Numbered from the stretch's first letter, positions 37,220 through 46,988 are shown. The stretch: 64,000 bases of DNA from Anabaena sp051781005 (GCF_051781005.1 NZ_JBPWOA010000054.1:101363-165362); one strand, 5' to 3'. The notes: generated from the sequence alone by a model not told the origin. A program made the numbers and translations.

Positions 37220-37556
37220 TCAGTATTTTTGTGAATTTCTTTCATCTTCCCCAGTGATTAATTGAAAAATATCATTAGGATGGTTATTATCATCTGGTTC
37301 AATAGTAGCTTCATCAGAAAAACCAGCAGCAGCAAATTGAGATTTAATGGATTGTAAGTTAATTCGTGTTAAATAAGATAGTTTACTTGATAAACCATGA
37401 ATTGTTGTTAGACAACTACCTACCTGAATGTTGCTTAGAGTCCGCTAAATCATTAGCAAGCACCCATAAAGCTAACATATAAACATCTTGAGGAAACTGA
37501 ATGGAAATTGTTTTTAATTCAGATACTCTTACTACTTTACGTTCGTTTATATACAT
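37220..37556 (-). pseudogene. Small gene disrupted by a 4-bp tandem duplication
   Basis: From the ATG at 37556 the frame reads MYINERKVVRVSELKTIS, then FPQDVYMLALWVLANDLADS and KQHSGR, and stops at 37416. The next frame continues without a start as SCLTTIHGLSSKLSYLTR and on to FQLITGEDERNSQKY, ending at 37220. The junction contains GTAGGTAG. Removing one GTAG joins both parts as a single protein of about 110 residues. The family is not recognised, but the composition and helical pattern look like a real protein. Confidence 0.7.
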
Positions 37557-37593
37557 TTGTACTCTTTTTTAATATTATGTGGATTCAATTTAT

Positions 37594-39846
37594 TTACAAT
37601 ACCAATCTTTGCTGTAACCGTGTATATCGTCGCATATCATCAGTAGAACGCACAGCCAAAGATATAGCTTTTTTTGCCCCAATTACAATTGCTAACTTTT
37701 TAGCACGAGTTAAACCTGTATAAAGCAGATTACGACTAAGCATCATATAATGTTGCATATAAAAAGGCAAAATCACCACCGGGTACTCAGAACCTTGGGA
37801 TTTATGTATAGAAACGCTCCAAGCGAGTGTAATTTCATTCAGGTCAGCATAATCATAAATTACAGAGCGAACTGACAAGTCAGCGATTGCGCTATCGCCA
37901 TATTGCACATTTATTTCTTGTTCAACAGTGTCTATGTCTGTGATGATTCCTAAATCACCATTAAAAACTTCTCTTTGATAATCATTAGTCTGCTGAATTA
38001 CTCTATCACCTACCCGCAATGTCATCCCACCCCTGGTAATCTCTACCTTATCGGGACTTTTAGGATTAATTAATTCTTGCAATACCGTATTCAGATTACG
38101 AGTACCCACTAATCCCCTTGACATCGGACAAAGCACTTGTACATCCGTAGCGGGGTTAAAACCTAATTTTGGGATTAAGTCTGTAATTAATTCGCAAATT
38201 GTTTGCACCCCATGTTCTGGCTGAAATCCCCCTCCATGCCACAAACAGTCAGAAACTGGGGAATTATTGATTGGTTCGATTGTGGGATACTGACCCCGAT
38301 TAATTTGATGAGCAGCAGTAATAATTGCACTCTGTTGAGCCTGACGAAATACCTGAGTTAGTCGTACTACTGGGACTCTGCCCGAATTTATCAAATCAGC
38401 AAGTACACTACCAGGACCTACTGACGGTAACTGATCAATATCTCCTACCAATAAAAGTTGTGCGCCGGCGGAAACTGCTTTGACTAAGGCGTATGCTAAA
38501 AACAAATCTAACATACTGGCTTCATCAACAATAATTGCTGTTTGAGGTAAAGGATTGTCGTTGTCAGATTTAAAACCCCTGGTTCTGGGGTCAAATTCCA
38601 ATAAACGATGGATGGTTTTTGCTTCTAAACCAGTCATTTCCGCTAATCTTTGTGCAGCCCTTCCCGTTGGTGCAGCTAAAGCAATGGATTTACCCATGGC
38701 CTTCCATAAACTGACTATGGTATGGGTAGTGAACGTTTTACCAACTCCTGGACCCCCTGTAATAATCATGATGGGGGAATAAGCAGCCATCTCTACAGCT
38801 TCCTGTTGCTGTTGGGAAAGTTCAATTTTTTGAGTTTGTGTAAATCTTTCCGTCCATGCCCGGACGCGGGGAATGTCAGTAGTAACAGGTTTATTCAAAC
38901 GTTCATGTATAAGTTCTGCTAAGTTTTTCTCTGTATGATAATAGGTAGGCTTGTAGCAAAGTAATGTATCACCATCCTTTTCTCTAATTAACTCATCTTT
39001 CAAAGCCATGTTTGTGATAGTTTGAGTCATTGCCTCTTCTGTGGGCTGATGAGATTCAGTAGTCAGCAGTTTAATTACCGATTCAATTAGTTCTGGCTGT
39101 GGTAAGTAACAATGCCCATCTTCTGCGGCTTCACTCAAAGCATGAACAAGTCCAGCACAATATCTAAACTGAGAATCCGGTGCAACTCCCAGATTTCTCG
39201 CAATTTTGTCAGCAGTGAGAAATCCTATACCGTAGATATCAGTCGCTAATTGGTATGGATTATGATTAACCGTAGCGATCGCTTTATCCCCATACTGTTT
39301 ATAAATTTTGACTGCATAGATAGTAGAAACGCCATGTCCTTGCAAAAACACCATCACTTCTTTGATAGCTTTTTGAGTCTCCCAGGCGTTTTTTATCAAC
39401 TTGATCCGTTTTTTTGCTATGCCATTCACTTCGATTAAACGGTCAATTTGATTTTCAATGATTTCTAGTGTTTCCGTTCCAAAATGGGCAACAATCCGTT
39501 TTGCTGTGACGGGACCCACACCTTTAATTAATCCACTGCCCAAATATTTTTCAATACCCGTAAGTGTAGCTGGTTTAGTTTCTTTATAATTGATAACTTG
39601 AAATTGTGATCCATATTGGGGATGGTCACGCCAGAAACCCGTTAGTTGTAGTGTTTGTCCTGGCTGAATATTGGCAAAACTGCCGACAATAGTTGTTAAA
39701 TCTTTGATACTAGAGCGAGTTAAGCGTGCCACTGTGTAACCGGACTCTTCTGAGTAAAAAGTTAGCCGTTCTACTACTCCCGTAATAGTTTCTTGGGGAA
39801 CAGAAGCATTAATTTGTTGGGAAGTCGGGTTTGGTGCAGTGGACAT
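37594..39846 (-). CDS. recD2: RecD2-like 5'-3' DNA helicase
   Basis: A 750-residue superfamily 1B helicase. The N-terminal region has an OB-like start (ITGVVERLTFYSEESGYTVA) and helix-hairpin-helix modules (YLGSGLIKGVGPVTAKRIV; LIEVNGIAKKRI; YGIGFLTADKIA). Walker A GGPGVGKTFT is at about 363-372. AAPTGRAAQRL (motif Ia), IVDEASMLDL (Walker B), GDIDQLPSVGPG (motif III) and SIHKSQGSEYPVV (motif V) follow. All ATPase motifs are intact. RecD2 enzymes unwind DNA in repair. Neighbouring genes do not form an obvious operon with it. Confidence 0.92.
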   Translation of the reverse strand: MSTAPNPTSQQINASVPQETITGVVERLTFYSEESGYTVARLTRSSIKDLTTIVGSFANIQPGQTLQLTGFWRDHPQYGSQFQVINYKETKPATLTGIEKYLGSGLIKGVGPVTAKRIVAHFGTETLEIIENQIDRLIEVNGIAKKRIKLIKNAWETQKAIKEVMVFLQGHGVSTIYAVKIYKQYGDKAIATVNHNPYQLATDIYGIGFLTADKIARNLGVAPDSQFRYCAGLVHALSEAAEDGHCYLPQPELIESVIKLLTTESHQPTEEAMTQTITNMALKDELIREKDGDTLLCYKPTYYHTEKNLAELIHERLNKPVTTDIPRVRAWTERFTQTQKIELSQQQQEAVEMAAYSPIMIITGGPGVGKTFTTHTIVSLWKAMGKSIALAAPTGRAAQRLAEMTGLEAKTIHRLLEFDPRTRGFKSDNDNPLPQTAIIVDEASMLDLFLAYALVKAVSAGAQLLLVGDIDQLPSVGPGSVLADLINSGRVPVVRLTQVFRQAQQSAIITAAHQINRGQYPTIEPINNSPVSDCLWHGGGFQPEHGVQTICELITDLIPKLGFNPATDVQVLCPMSRGLVGTRNLNTVLQELINPKSPDKVEITRGGMTLRVGDRVIQQTNDYQREVFNGDLGIITDIDTVEQEINVQYGDSAIADLSVRSVIYDYADLNEITLAWSVSIHKSQGSEYPVVILPFYMQHYMMLSRNLLYTGLTRAKKLAIVIGAKKAISLAVRSTDDMRRYTRLQQRLVL

Positions 39847-40003
39847 TGTTTACTCAAATTATGCTGAGTCCAGTCATCACAAAGTTGTAACTCGAAAGCA
39901 ATAAAAGTAGAATTACAGTACTTGTATACTTAGATTGAAATTCAAATAACACATAATCTAGCCTGATGAATAAAGTCATGAGCATAGGCTTAACTGTCAA
40001 TAG

Positions 40004-40091
40004 TTATAGCAGTCGCCGCAATTGTTAGGGCATTTTTCTGTTCCCTTTAAATCAAAATACGATTTCTTAAGCATTTTAGCAACTGCTATAA
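40004..40091. repeat. MITE-like element, family A, short copy
   Basis: An 88-bp element with perfect 10-bp terminal inverted repeats TTATAGCAGT (40004-40013) and ACTGCTATAA (40082-40091), close to the ends of the 21755 copy. It ends two bases before the stop of the HIRAN gene, so it may double as a terminator. Confidence 0.55.
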
Positions 40092-40092
40092 A

Positions 40093-40860
40093 TTAAACTG
40101 CTGCCATTAAGTCTTCCTGATTGAGCGGCTGATACTCTGGATTAGAAAACGACCGAAAGTCGTCTTTACACAAAGCAGTTATCTGACACAGTAGCCGAAA
40201 TTGGAGCGGTGTCGGTGGTAAATTTACACGTTCTACTTTCAGTATTACTGAACTGGGGTCGCGTTCAAGAAGTTCAAAAACTTCATTTCTTAAGTAACGT
40301 GGGCAATAGCCTACGATGTGGTGATCCTCACTATGAAGAGTTAATGCTTGGGAATCGTAGGAGTTTTGAAATTCATGAGCTAACCATAATTTTTCTCCAG
40401 GTTCCAAGCGATTAATCCGCTCAATTGCACATTGTGGCAGGTGTCGCAGCCCATGTACAAAAAAGTGCAGCTGATATTGTCCTGCTGCATCTGGCTCTGG
40501 GCAGGGAAAGACGGTGAGTGTGTCTGTTTCTCGTTGTCCACCACTACGGGCTAGTACTGCAATTGGATCATCTTCATGTTCTGGAATATTCAGCCATTGC
40601 CGGAAACTTGCATAATCAGGACGGGAACGAGGCAACAACCGATTAGAGAAAATAGGAAATAATTGGGTTGATGTATATTCTTCATTCAAGTGCGGAAAGG
40701 AAGATAAAGGTGTAAAACTGCACATCCGTTCTGCCGCTTTTACGCCTTGGGTGTAGACAAACTTGTACCTTGTACCATCAAAGGTTAACCTACCAATCGG
40801 AAACCAAGAGCGACTATTAGAGTCTTGCCAAGCTAAAAATAATGTTTGAGGTGTCTTCAC
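40093..40860 (-). CDS. HipA N-subdomain-like protein fused to a HIRAN domain
   Basis: A 255-residue protein. Residues 1-95 resemble the N-terminal subdomain of HipA kinases: LFLAWQDSNSRSWFPIGRL, YKFVYTQGVKAAER, then YTSTQLFPIFSNRLLP. Residues 130-215 look like a HIRAN domain: YQLHFFVHGLRHLPQ, AHEFQNSYDSQALTLHSED and HIVGYCPRYLRNEVFELL. HIRAN domains bind DNA ends. It overlaps the kinase gene upstream by four bases, so the pair is translationally coupled. In split HipA systems (HipS/HipT type) the N-subdomain blocks the kinase; a HIRAN fusion would link that to DNA state. That role is inference. Confidence 0.75.
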   Translation of the reverse strand: MKTPQTLFLAWQDSNSRSWFPIGRLTFDGTRYKFVYTQGVKAAERMCSFTPLSSFPHLNEEYTSTQLFPIFSNRLLPRSRPDYASFRQWLNIPEHEDDPIAVLARSGGQRETDTLTVFPCPEPDAAGQYQLHFFVHGLRHLPQCAIERINRLEPGEKLWLAHEFQNSYDSQALTLHSEDHHIVGYCPRYLRNEVFELLERDPSSVILKVERVNLPPTPLQFRLLCQITALCKDDFRSFSNPEYQPLNQEDLMAAV

Positions 40861-41777
40861 TGAAGTAATTCCCTTAATTTAAGCAGCTTGTGTTGGTTGA
40901 ATTCCAGAATATTCTGTGCAAACTCAACGGCAATAGTTGAGATGCGCTTACGCTGAATACGACTAAAAATTAATAGGGTATTTGCTCTTGAGATGCTTTC
41001 AAGCCGCTCCAGCCATACATTGGCTGCTTGGGGATAACGATGAGCAACTCGGTGAAATACATCAAAAGTTTTAAGGGGCTTTTTGTCTTCAACACTGTTA
41101 TAAAAAGCAGAATAACATTTATTTGCATACGCCTCGATTGAGCGTTTCTGTCTCTGTCCGTCAGGGAGGTCACGTCCCAAACACGAAGCATGGTCATAGG
41201 TAGGTGCTAAGTGTACAGTTTCTGTAGATGCCACCTTATTTCGCACAAAAGCCCAGTTTTCATGATGCCGGTCTCCGTTACCAATCCAGGCATCTAACAA
41301 CAGGTACCCAACAAACACTTCTACTGCTGTTTGGATACCGCTCGGTGGTGTCCAAGCTATTGGCAAGCCCACATAATCTGCTGCGATAACTTGCAGGACA
41401 ATATCTATTGTATGTTGTGATGCGCCATAGGTAACGAAGGTAGGGTAATTTGGCACAATTGGCGTGAGAATTTCGTTGCCATGAACAAGTGTCCCTCCTC
41501 CTGGTAAAAAGTACGGTGAAACTACACCCCAATTCCCTTCCCAAGTTTCTGCCAGATCATAAGTAGCATGGGGTAATCCTAAAAGCTCAGACAACTCAGA
41601 TGCTACTTTCTCTGCCCAATCTTCTCCTAAATTTGGTCGCGCTTGCTTATATAGGCAACGCCCAAGTTGTTCATGCTCAAACCAAAATTTATACTTGCTG
41701 CCCATCATCTCGTTACTGGAAAGCTCATAATCTGCTTCAGTAACAAAAATGATAGGAAATTCAGGAGCGGGCTTCAT
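40857..41777 (-). CDS. HipA-like kinase domain protein
   Basis: A 306-residue HipA-type Ser/Thr kinase core without the usual N-terminal subdomain. Visible elements are the ATP-lysine candidate in RCLYKQARP, a helix with Glu (EDWAEKVASELSELLGL), the hinge WGVVSPYF, the catalytic loop LDAWIGNGDRHHENWAFV with HxxN, and a metal-binding LAPTYDHASCLG. These match HipA, whose members phosphorylate tRNA synthetases or other targets. The gene lies 27 bp after the AAA ATPase and overlaps the HIRAN gene by four bases. No HTH antitoxin (HipB) is nearby. Confidence 0.8.
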   Translation of the reverse strand: MKPAPEFPIIFVTEADYELSSNEMMGSKYKFWFEHEQLGRCLYKQARPNLGEDWAEKVASELSELLGLPHATYDLAETWEGNWGVVSPYFLPGGGTLVHGNEILTPIVPNYPTFVTYGASQHTIDIVLQVIAADYVGLPIAWTPPSGIQTAVEVFVGYLLLDAWIGNGDRHHENWAFVRNKVASTETVHLAPTYDHASCLGRDLPDGQRQKRSIEAYANKCYSAFYNSVEDKKPLKTFDVFHRVAHRYPQAANVWLERLESISRANTLLIFSRIQRKRISTIAVEFAQNILEFNQHKLLKLRELLQ

Positions 41778-41804
41778 TAGTAATTTATTTCCTTATTAAT
41801 AACT

Positions 41805-43472
41805 TCAACCACCAAATATATCTATATTACCAATTGCATACTCCGATGAATCTATGGTCGAAGATGGCAACCCCTGAAGTTCTGCTTTGTTCCTCATACT
41901 TTCTACCTTATCTGCTTCTCTAATAGCTAACGGATTAATTTGCTGACGTTCTGCTAACAACGTCGCCACTGAAATCTCCAATGCTGGTAGTTTACTATTG
42001 GTAGGCACAGGTACATCATCGGGAAACATTTGACAGAAAGTAGTAGCCGCAGCCCTCTCCACAATAGTTTGAATTTCTGCACCTACACAGCGATTAGTTT
42101 CTTTCAATAGTCGTCGCCATTCCTCTTGACTGTAAGGGTCAATTTTACCAGAAACATCACCACTAAATCTATCATCAAATCTAGCACAGTGAAGTTTAAA
42201 AATACTGTGTCTTTCTCCATAATTAGGCAAGTCTACTTTATAAATGTAGTCGAATCTGCCTGCCCTAGTTAATTCTGGTGGTAGCCATTCCAAGCGGTTG
42301 ACACTGGCGATTACAATTACATCACTGGTACGTTCTTGCATCCAAGTGAGTAACTGTCCTGCTAACCTTCTAGCTATATCATCATCTCCAGCAAATCCCT
42401 TATCAAAGTCATCAAAATAAATAACAACTTCATTCAAACAGTCTACTAAATTTAGTAACTGTTTCAGTCTTCTTTCTGCTTCATTACCATAGCTTCTCAA
42501 ATTACCCCAATCTACTAAAATCAAAGGAACACCTAAAATTTGAGAGCATACTTTAGCAGAATGTGATTTACCCGTACCTGGGGGACCTACCAGCATTATA
42601 CCTTTAGGAACTCTGAGTTTATAGGCTTTGGCAAGGGGACTAAATAATCTTTTGAATTTCTTAAAAGCCTCCTGCATCAAATCTAATCCTCCCAAGGGAA
42701 CTTGGGGAGTAGGAATAAACTCAATTCCATAAAGTCTGTTAAGCAAATTGATTTTATATTGGAGTAGTTGTTTAGCTATTGTTTCTGCACTTTTATCATG
42801 AGAATGAATTGATTTTAGCCCTTTTATTAAATCGGAAATGTATAATCCAATCCCACTACGGATAATTGTAATTTTGTCAATTTCGCTCAAATTGGATGGT
42901 AAAATTCCCTCTGCTTCCTCATTAAGACTTGCAGTAATTTCTGAGATATCAGGTAATTCTTGAGTGACTACAGGAATTTGAGCAGCAAGTTCTGGGTGTA
43001 AGTTAGCTTGAGAACCTAAAAGAATAGCACATTTGATTTTACCAACAGCAGATTGGGAGAAGGAAAGATTGAGCAACTTTGATTTCACCCATTCAGATAT
43101 CAAGAAAAACTGTGTTTCTTGGGCTACATTAGCACTAATCCAAGGGTAGATACTCTCGATAATTAATACACCTTCTTCCTGAAAACATTCCCAAAATTTC
43201 AAAATTCTAAAGTGGTCTTTAAGCTCTTGTGTCGGATTTAGAGTATAGCCATAAAAATCTTTGAAACTTAAATCTATATTATTTACGCATTCAACTTCCT
43301 TAATTATTTCTTGTCCCAAATTCCATAGATAGCACTTAATGCCTATTTTTGAGCAATATTGGCAAAGAGAGCGGAGCATTCGATATCTTTCTTGTACAGG
43401 AGATTCACAAATAATCACAGGCTCTCCTGTGGTGATGAAGTTAGTCAGTTTTGCTAAGAATAAGGATGCCAT
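41805..43472 (-). CDS. Ycf46-like AAA ATPase
   Basis: A 555-residue protein of the Ycf46 type found in cyanobacteria and plastids. The N-terminal 190 residues form the family-specific region. The AAA module has Walker A VGPPGTGKSHSA (about 292-303), Walker B VIYFDDFDKGFAG (about 346), sensor 1 IVIASVNRL and the arginine-finger region LTRAGRFDYIYKVDLP. It ends in a helical lid. It is the first gene of a probable three-gene operon with a HipA-like kinase and a HIRAN protein. The motif set suggests an active ATPase. Its substrate is unknown. Confidence 0.8.
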   Translation of the reverse strand: MASLFLAKLTNFITTGEPVIICESPVQERYRMLRSLCQYCSKIGIKCYLWNLGQEIIKEVECVNNIDLSFKDFYGYTLNPTQELKDHFRILKFWECFQEEGVLIIESIYPWISANVAQETQFFLISEWVKSKLLNLSFSQSAVGKIKCAILLGSQANLHPELAAQIPVVTQELPDISEITASLNEEAEGILPSNLSEIDKITIIRSGIGLYISDLIKGLKSIHSHDKSAETIAKQLLQYKINLLNRLYGIEFIPTPQVPLGGLDLMQEAFKKFKRLFSPLAKAYKLRVPKGIMLVGPPGTGKSHSAKVCSQILGVPLILVDWGNLRSYGNEAERRLKQLLNLVDCLNEVVIYFDDFDKGFAGDDDIARRLAGQLLTWMQERTSDVIVIASVNRLEWLPPELTRAGRFDYIYKVDLPNYGERHSIFKLHCARFDDRFSGDVSGKIDPYSQEEWRRLLKETNRCVGAEIQTIVERAAATTFCQMFPDDVPVPTNSKLPALEISVATLLAERQQINPLAIREADKVESMRNKAELQGLPSSTIDSSEYAIGNIDIFGG

Positions 43473-43994
43473 ATTATTATATCCAGAAGCTTTTTATAGG
43501 ATTAGTACCGCAGTGCGAAAATCAAAATGAATACGGCATTGAGCTTTTCAGATATCTGAAATACGGTTCTAAACTACAAAGTTTTTAACAATTATAATGG
43601 TGGGTTCACTTGTGCTGTACTAGATTTATACTAATTCTGTATGATTATTGAATCTTTGAAAATCCAGATTAGCCAAAACTTTGGCTGACATTGATGAAAG
43701 TTTTAACGTACATAACAAGATTCAAATCTGATTCGTATATCCAAATTCTAATGATAATTTGAGGTTTTATCTAGGATTAAACTACGTAATTTCTTTCTAT
43801 CAAATGATAGATGCAGAATGTAAATAAAAATAGATTAAGTTACAGATTTAGAGTAAGAGGATTGTCTTTAAAATAGGAGTATAACCAATACTTTTCTGAT
43901 TAATCCACAATTTACTTTGTCGTCTGGGTAAAGGAATTATAACTTTTTCCCCTTAATCAAAAGGTATTGGTAGTGTTGTTACTTATACGCAACA
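43473..43994. other. Divergent intergenic region
   Basis: An AT-rich 522-bp gap between divergent genes, so it should hold promoters in both directions. No repeat, RNA or clear operator was identified. Confidence 0.4.
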
Positions 43995-44573
43995 ATGGTG
44001 ACTAAATCAGTTCCAGTTTATCCTATTATTTTAATTCCCACCTTCGCTGATACTAAAAATCGTTCTCCTTCTATTAAACCAAATGGTGGTGGTAGTGTGA
44101 CTGTGGGTGTTTCTGAAAAACGGTTTGGACAAGTGCTAAAATATTATTTTGGTGATTGGGTGCATTCCCAACAAGAAATGCTACCAAATGGTCATGACCG
44201 CCCTTATACCGCAGATTTTGTAATTGTAGAGCCAACTATTGAGCTATATCTTGATATTGAAGTGGATGAAAGCCATTGTTTTTCTACAGGAGAACCAACA
44301 CATTTTATTGGCGATGATGATTATAGGAATAAGTGTTTTGTGGATGCTGGATGGGTGATAATTAGGTTTGCAGAGGAACAAGTAGTTAGTCAGCCAGAAC
44401 GCTGTTGTCGCTTTATTGGCAATGTGGTAGCAAAGTTGAGTAGAAATGAATCATTGAGTTACCAATTTACAGATGTTCCACAACTGACTCCTGTTAAGCA
44501 ATGGTCAAGAAAAGAAGCAGCTTCCTTGAAGAAAAAGAAGTATCGCCAAGGCTACTTGTCAGCTACACCATAA
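43995..44573 (+). CDS. Predicted PD-(D/E)xK nuclease (DUF559/Vsr-like)
   Basis: A 192-residue protein with the arrangement of a small restriction-fold nuclease. RPYTADFVIVEPTIELYLDI then EVDE gives the acidic pair. NKCFVDAGWVIIRFAEEQVV is the strand-helix end seen in DUF559/Vsr-like proteins. The N-terminal GGGSVTVGVSEKRFGQVL includes a conserved-looking Glu-Lys-Arg helix. The C-terminus is basic (RKEAASLKKKKYRQG). It stands alone on the plus strand. It could be a repair or defence nuclease; the metal-binding residues cannot be confirmed without a structure match. Confidence 0.62.
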   Translation: MVTKSVPVYPIILIPTFADTKNRSPSIKPNGGGSVTVGVSEKRFGQVLKYYFGDWVHSQQEMLPNGHDRPYTADFVIVEPTIELYLDIEVDESHCFSTGEPTHFIGDDDYRNKCFVDAGWVIIRFAEEQVVSQPERCCRFIGNVVAKLSRNESLSYQFTDVPQLTPVKQWSRKEAASLKKKKYRQGYLSATP

Positions 44574-44620
44574 AAATAGCACCGAAGACCACAATCCCCA
44601 AGTATTCCTGGATCAACAAA

Positions 44621-44638
44621 TGTGATCCATGGATCACA
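44621..44638. repeat. 18-bp palindrome, copy 1 (TGTG-core-CACA)
   Basis: TGTGATCCATGGATCACA is a perfect 18-bp palindrome flanked by AAA and AAAT. A second palindrome at 50127-50144 has the same outer TGTG/CACA, the same central CCATGG and the same flanks but CG/CG instead of AT/AT. Confidence 0.7.
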
Positions 44639-44739
44639 AAATGCAATTGAAACCTCCGATAACACCTGAGTTCGATGTAAGAAAATTCGCTAGAAATGAG
44701 TCTTCAAAAGGGTTAGAGGCTTGTAGGTAGAGAGACTAT

Positions 44740-44768
44740 ATTCTCAATAAATCTTAATTATTGAGAAT
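44740..44768. terminator. AT-rich inverted repeat between convergent genes
   Basis: ATTCTCAATAA (44740-44750) and TTATTGAGAAT (44758-44768) form a perfect 11-bp stem with a 7-nt loop, located between two converging genes. It has low GC and no clear T tract, so terminator function is only possible. Confidence 0.4.
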
Positions 44769-44892
44769 GACTGGAAAACCGGGCTAGATTAAAGTAAATT
44801 TTTATAACAAAATCTAAATTTATATTACGAATACTATTTGAATACCAACTCAAAGTACCTCAGATTAGGAACAATTAAGATAGGCATCGCAT

Positions 44893-46359
44893 TCACAAAC
44901 TCTTGTTCCAATATTCCAAACCCGTCAGGATTACATCTTCCAACCACAACTTAAACCGTTCTGTTAAGTTATCATCTTCATCAGCATAAGAGAACTGAAA
45001 TGGAGAATCCGTTAGTGTTTGAATATCACTAATATTGCGTTCACCATCCTCTGTATTATCTCTATGGTAGGCACAGGCTGAACATACTAGCAATCCCCGA
45101 TATTCATGTCCAAGAACATGAAAGGAAAACAAAATTGTCGTTGATATTCCTATATTAATAACCAACTGTATCCAGGCATGATAACTACGAAGATTAGCAA
45201 AATATCCTAACTGTTTAGCAGTTTCCACAATTTGGTAACGGTGGTAATATGAACGAGTATCACCAGCAGGCGCACTAATTATAAAAACATCTGCATCATC
45301 CACTATATTTTGTACAGATAGCTTGATTTCATTGGCAACATCTTGTGCGCGATTAGAGGCTATTTCAAATAACTTTGAAGCAAAATCTTCAACTTTTTGA
45401 CTGCGCTCTGGAATAGATGCTGATTGATTTTGCTTAAGCTTTTCAGCAATAGAAGCAATAATAACCTGAGTCCGTCGTGCCTCTGACAACACCTGTTCTG
45501 ATAAACCAAGACTGCGGAGGAAAGCTTGCTTTTGGCTCTTGGCAAACAAATTAATTAATTTTGATAAATCCCCCTGATCTGCCTGCTCTAAAGCGGCAAT
45601 GTAATCTGCTCGGTCATCACGAGTCAGAACTAAGGGAAACCAACCAGCTTGAATAAAAACTAAACTGGCAATACATCGAGCAACTCGGCCATTTCCATCT
45701 TGAAATGGATGAATCTGTGTAAATCTATGATGCAACCAAGCCGATTCAACTTCAGGAGGAATTTGTTGATTTCGATGTTGATGATGCAATTCAATCAACC
45801 TATCCATTTCTGATGCCACTTGTTCTGGAGGGCAATATTCGTGAATAATACCATCTGGTCTGATAGGATTGTTCGGTTGACGCTTCCAGTCACCGCTGAT
45901 CAGAGAAACACGAATAATTTCGCCTGTTGATGGAACTAAAGCCTCTGTATTATCTTGGTTTTGGGTGAGAACTTGATGTAGCTGTTTTATATAAGAGGTT
46001 GATAAATTCCTTTGTCTACCGACAAAATCAAACAATCCTTCAATAGCAGTTTCCTGATCCCTGATTAAAGATACTACTTGTTTTACCGGACGATCTGTCG
46101 CTCCATGAGGAATTAGTGATTCGTTAATTCCTTGTTCAATTAAAAGGCGAGTTATTCCTCTATCTATATTGTATAACCGCTCAATAATTCCCGTTTCAAT
46201 GGCTATTTCGCGGCGTAGTCTTTCCATAAAAACTTTAAATTCACCAGATGCGCGCAGCCGCTCTGCCTGCTCATTCCAAACAGTAACCAAAGGACGTAAC
46301 TCAGAACTAGCTAAATTTTGCCAACTTGATAATATATCTTCTATTGGTTGCCATATCAT
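44893..46359 (-). CDS. Fic family protein
   Basis: A 488-residue protein. The Fic core motif HPFQDGNGRVAR lies at about residues 217-228 and is complete, including the catalytic His and both Arg. A Fic N-terminal element precedes it (IAIETGIIERLYNIDRG). The C-terminal 230 residues form an additional helical region of unknown fold with Cys residues (GLLVCSACAYHRD). Fic enzymes usually AMPylate target proteins. I do not see a clear separate antitoxin gene next to it, and the N-terminal IETG phrase only loosely resembles an inhibitory motif. Function as toxin or regulator is inference. Confidence 0.85.
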   Translation of the reverse strand: MIWQPIEDILSSWQNLASSELRPLVTVWNEQAERLRASGEFKVFMERLRREIAIETGIIERLYNIDRGITRLLIEQGINESLIPHGATDRPVKQVVSLIRDQETAIEGLFDFVGRQRNLSTSYIKQLHQVLTQNQDNTEALVPSTGEIIRVSLISGDWKRQPNNPIRPDGIIHEYCPPEQVASEMDRLIELHHQHRNQQIPPEVESAWLHHRFTQIHPFQDGNGRVARCIASLVFIQAGWFPLVLTRDDRADYIAALEQADQGDLSKLINLFAKSQKQAFLRSLGLSEQVLSEARRTQVIIASIAEKLKQNQSASIPERSQKVEDFASKLFEIASNRAQDVANEIKLSVQNIVDDADVFIISAPAGDTRSYYHRYQIVETAKQLGYFANLRSYHAWIQLVINIGISTTILFSFHVLGHEYRGLLVCSACAYHRDNTEDGERNISDIQTLTDSPFQFSYADEDDNLTERFKLWLEDVILTGLEYWNKSL

Positions 46360-46988
46360 AAGTAATTACTATTTGATGATTCTCTAACATTTTACCTCAA
46401 GTTTTCCAAGTTTTTATGCTCAAACTCTTATTTTTGATAACCCATATTTTGTGGTCAATTTTATTTGTTGATAAAAGCTGATACTCACTCATCACTTTGG
46501 TAAGCTTAGTAAGCATCTCTCACTTTTTTTCTAAATTTACCTTACAGATTTCGAGTAATTAGTAATATTTGTTATAACCCTCTTTCATGAAACTGGGAAT
46601 CACAAAAATAATTTCCTAATTTCGAAATATAGATTTGATAAAGGTTGGAAGATTTTATTAATAACAAAATATGGAGAACATTTTGAAACAGTAATAAATC
46701 ACCAAAAACCTTGTTAAATAAAGGGTATGGCTAATGGCACGGCTATCAGATTTTTACTTTCCGAAAGTGATGGAAGAGGGATTCCAGGTAAATTCAGAAT
46801 TGCAAGTTATTAAATTTGCGTTCCTAATGGGTTGAAAGCATTTCCACAGGCGACACACCACCCGCTATGAATGAAATAAACACTCGAAATCTAAAAATTT
46901 CGTAATGATCAGGGTTTTGGCTCGTGTTTCTTAAAAGTTGAAGTCCTTGCTTTTGTTTTGAACTCATCTGTACGTAAATACACTCGTC
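46360..46988. other. Non-coding stretch at the left edge of the accessory graveyard
   Basis: No gene is visible. It contains TTTCCGAAAGTGATGGAAGA (46758-46777), which closely matches a direct copy at 51081-51103. A single CRISPR-like phrase (CGTTCCTAATGGGTTGAAAG) lies near 46820-46840 without a second copy. Confidence 0.4.

Noticed and set aside
44621..44638. CRP-type site (TGTGA...TCACA)
   Set aside because: The half-sites are 8 bp apart instead of 6, and the related copy at 50127 does not keep TGTGA. A different palindromic element fits better.
46805..46842. CRISPR-repeat-like phrase ending GGGTTGAAAG
   Set aside because: Only one copy was found, with no spacer-repeat unit and no cas gene in the window.
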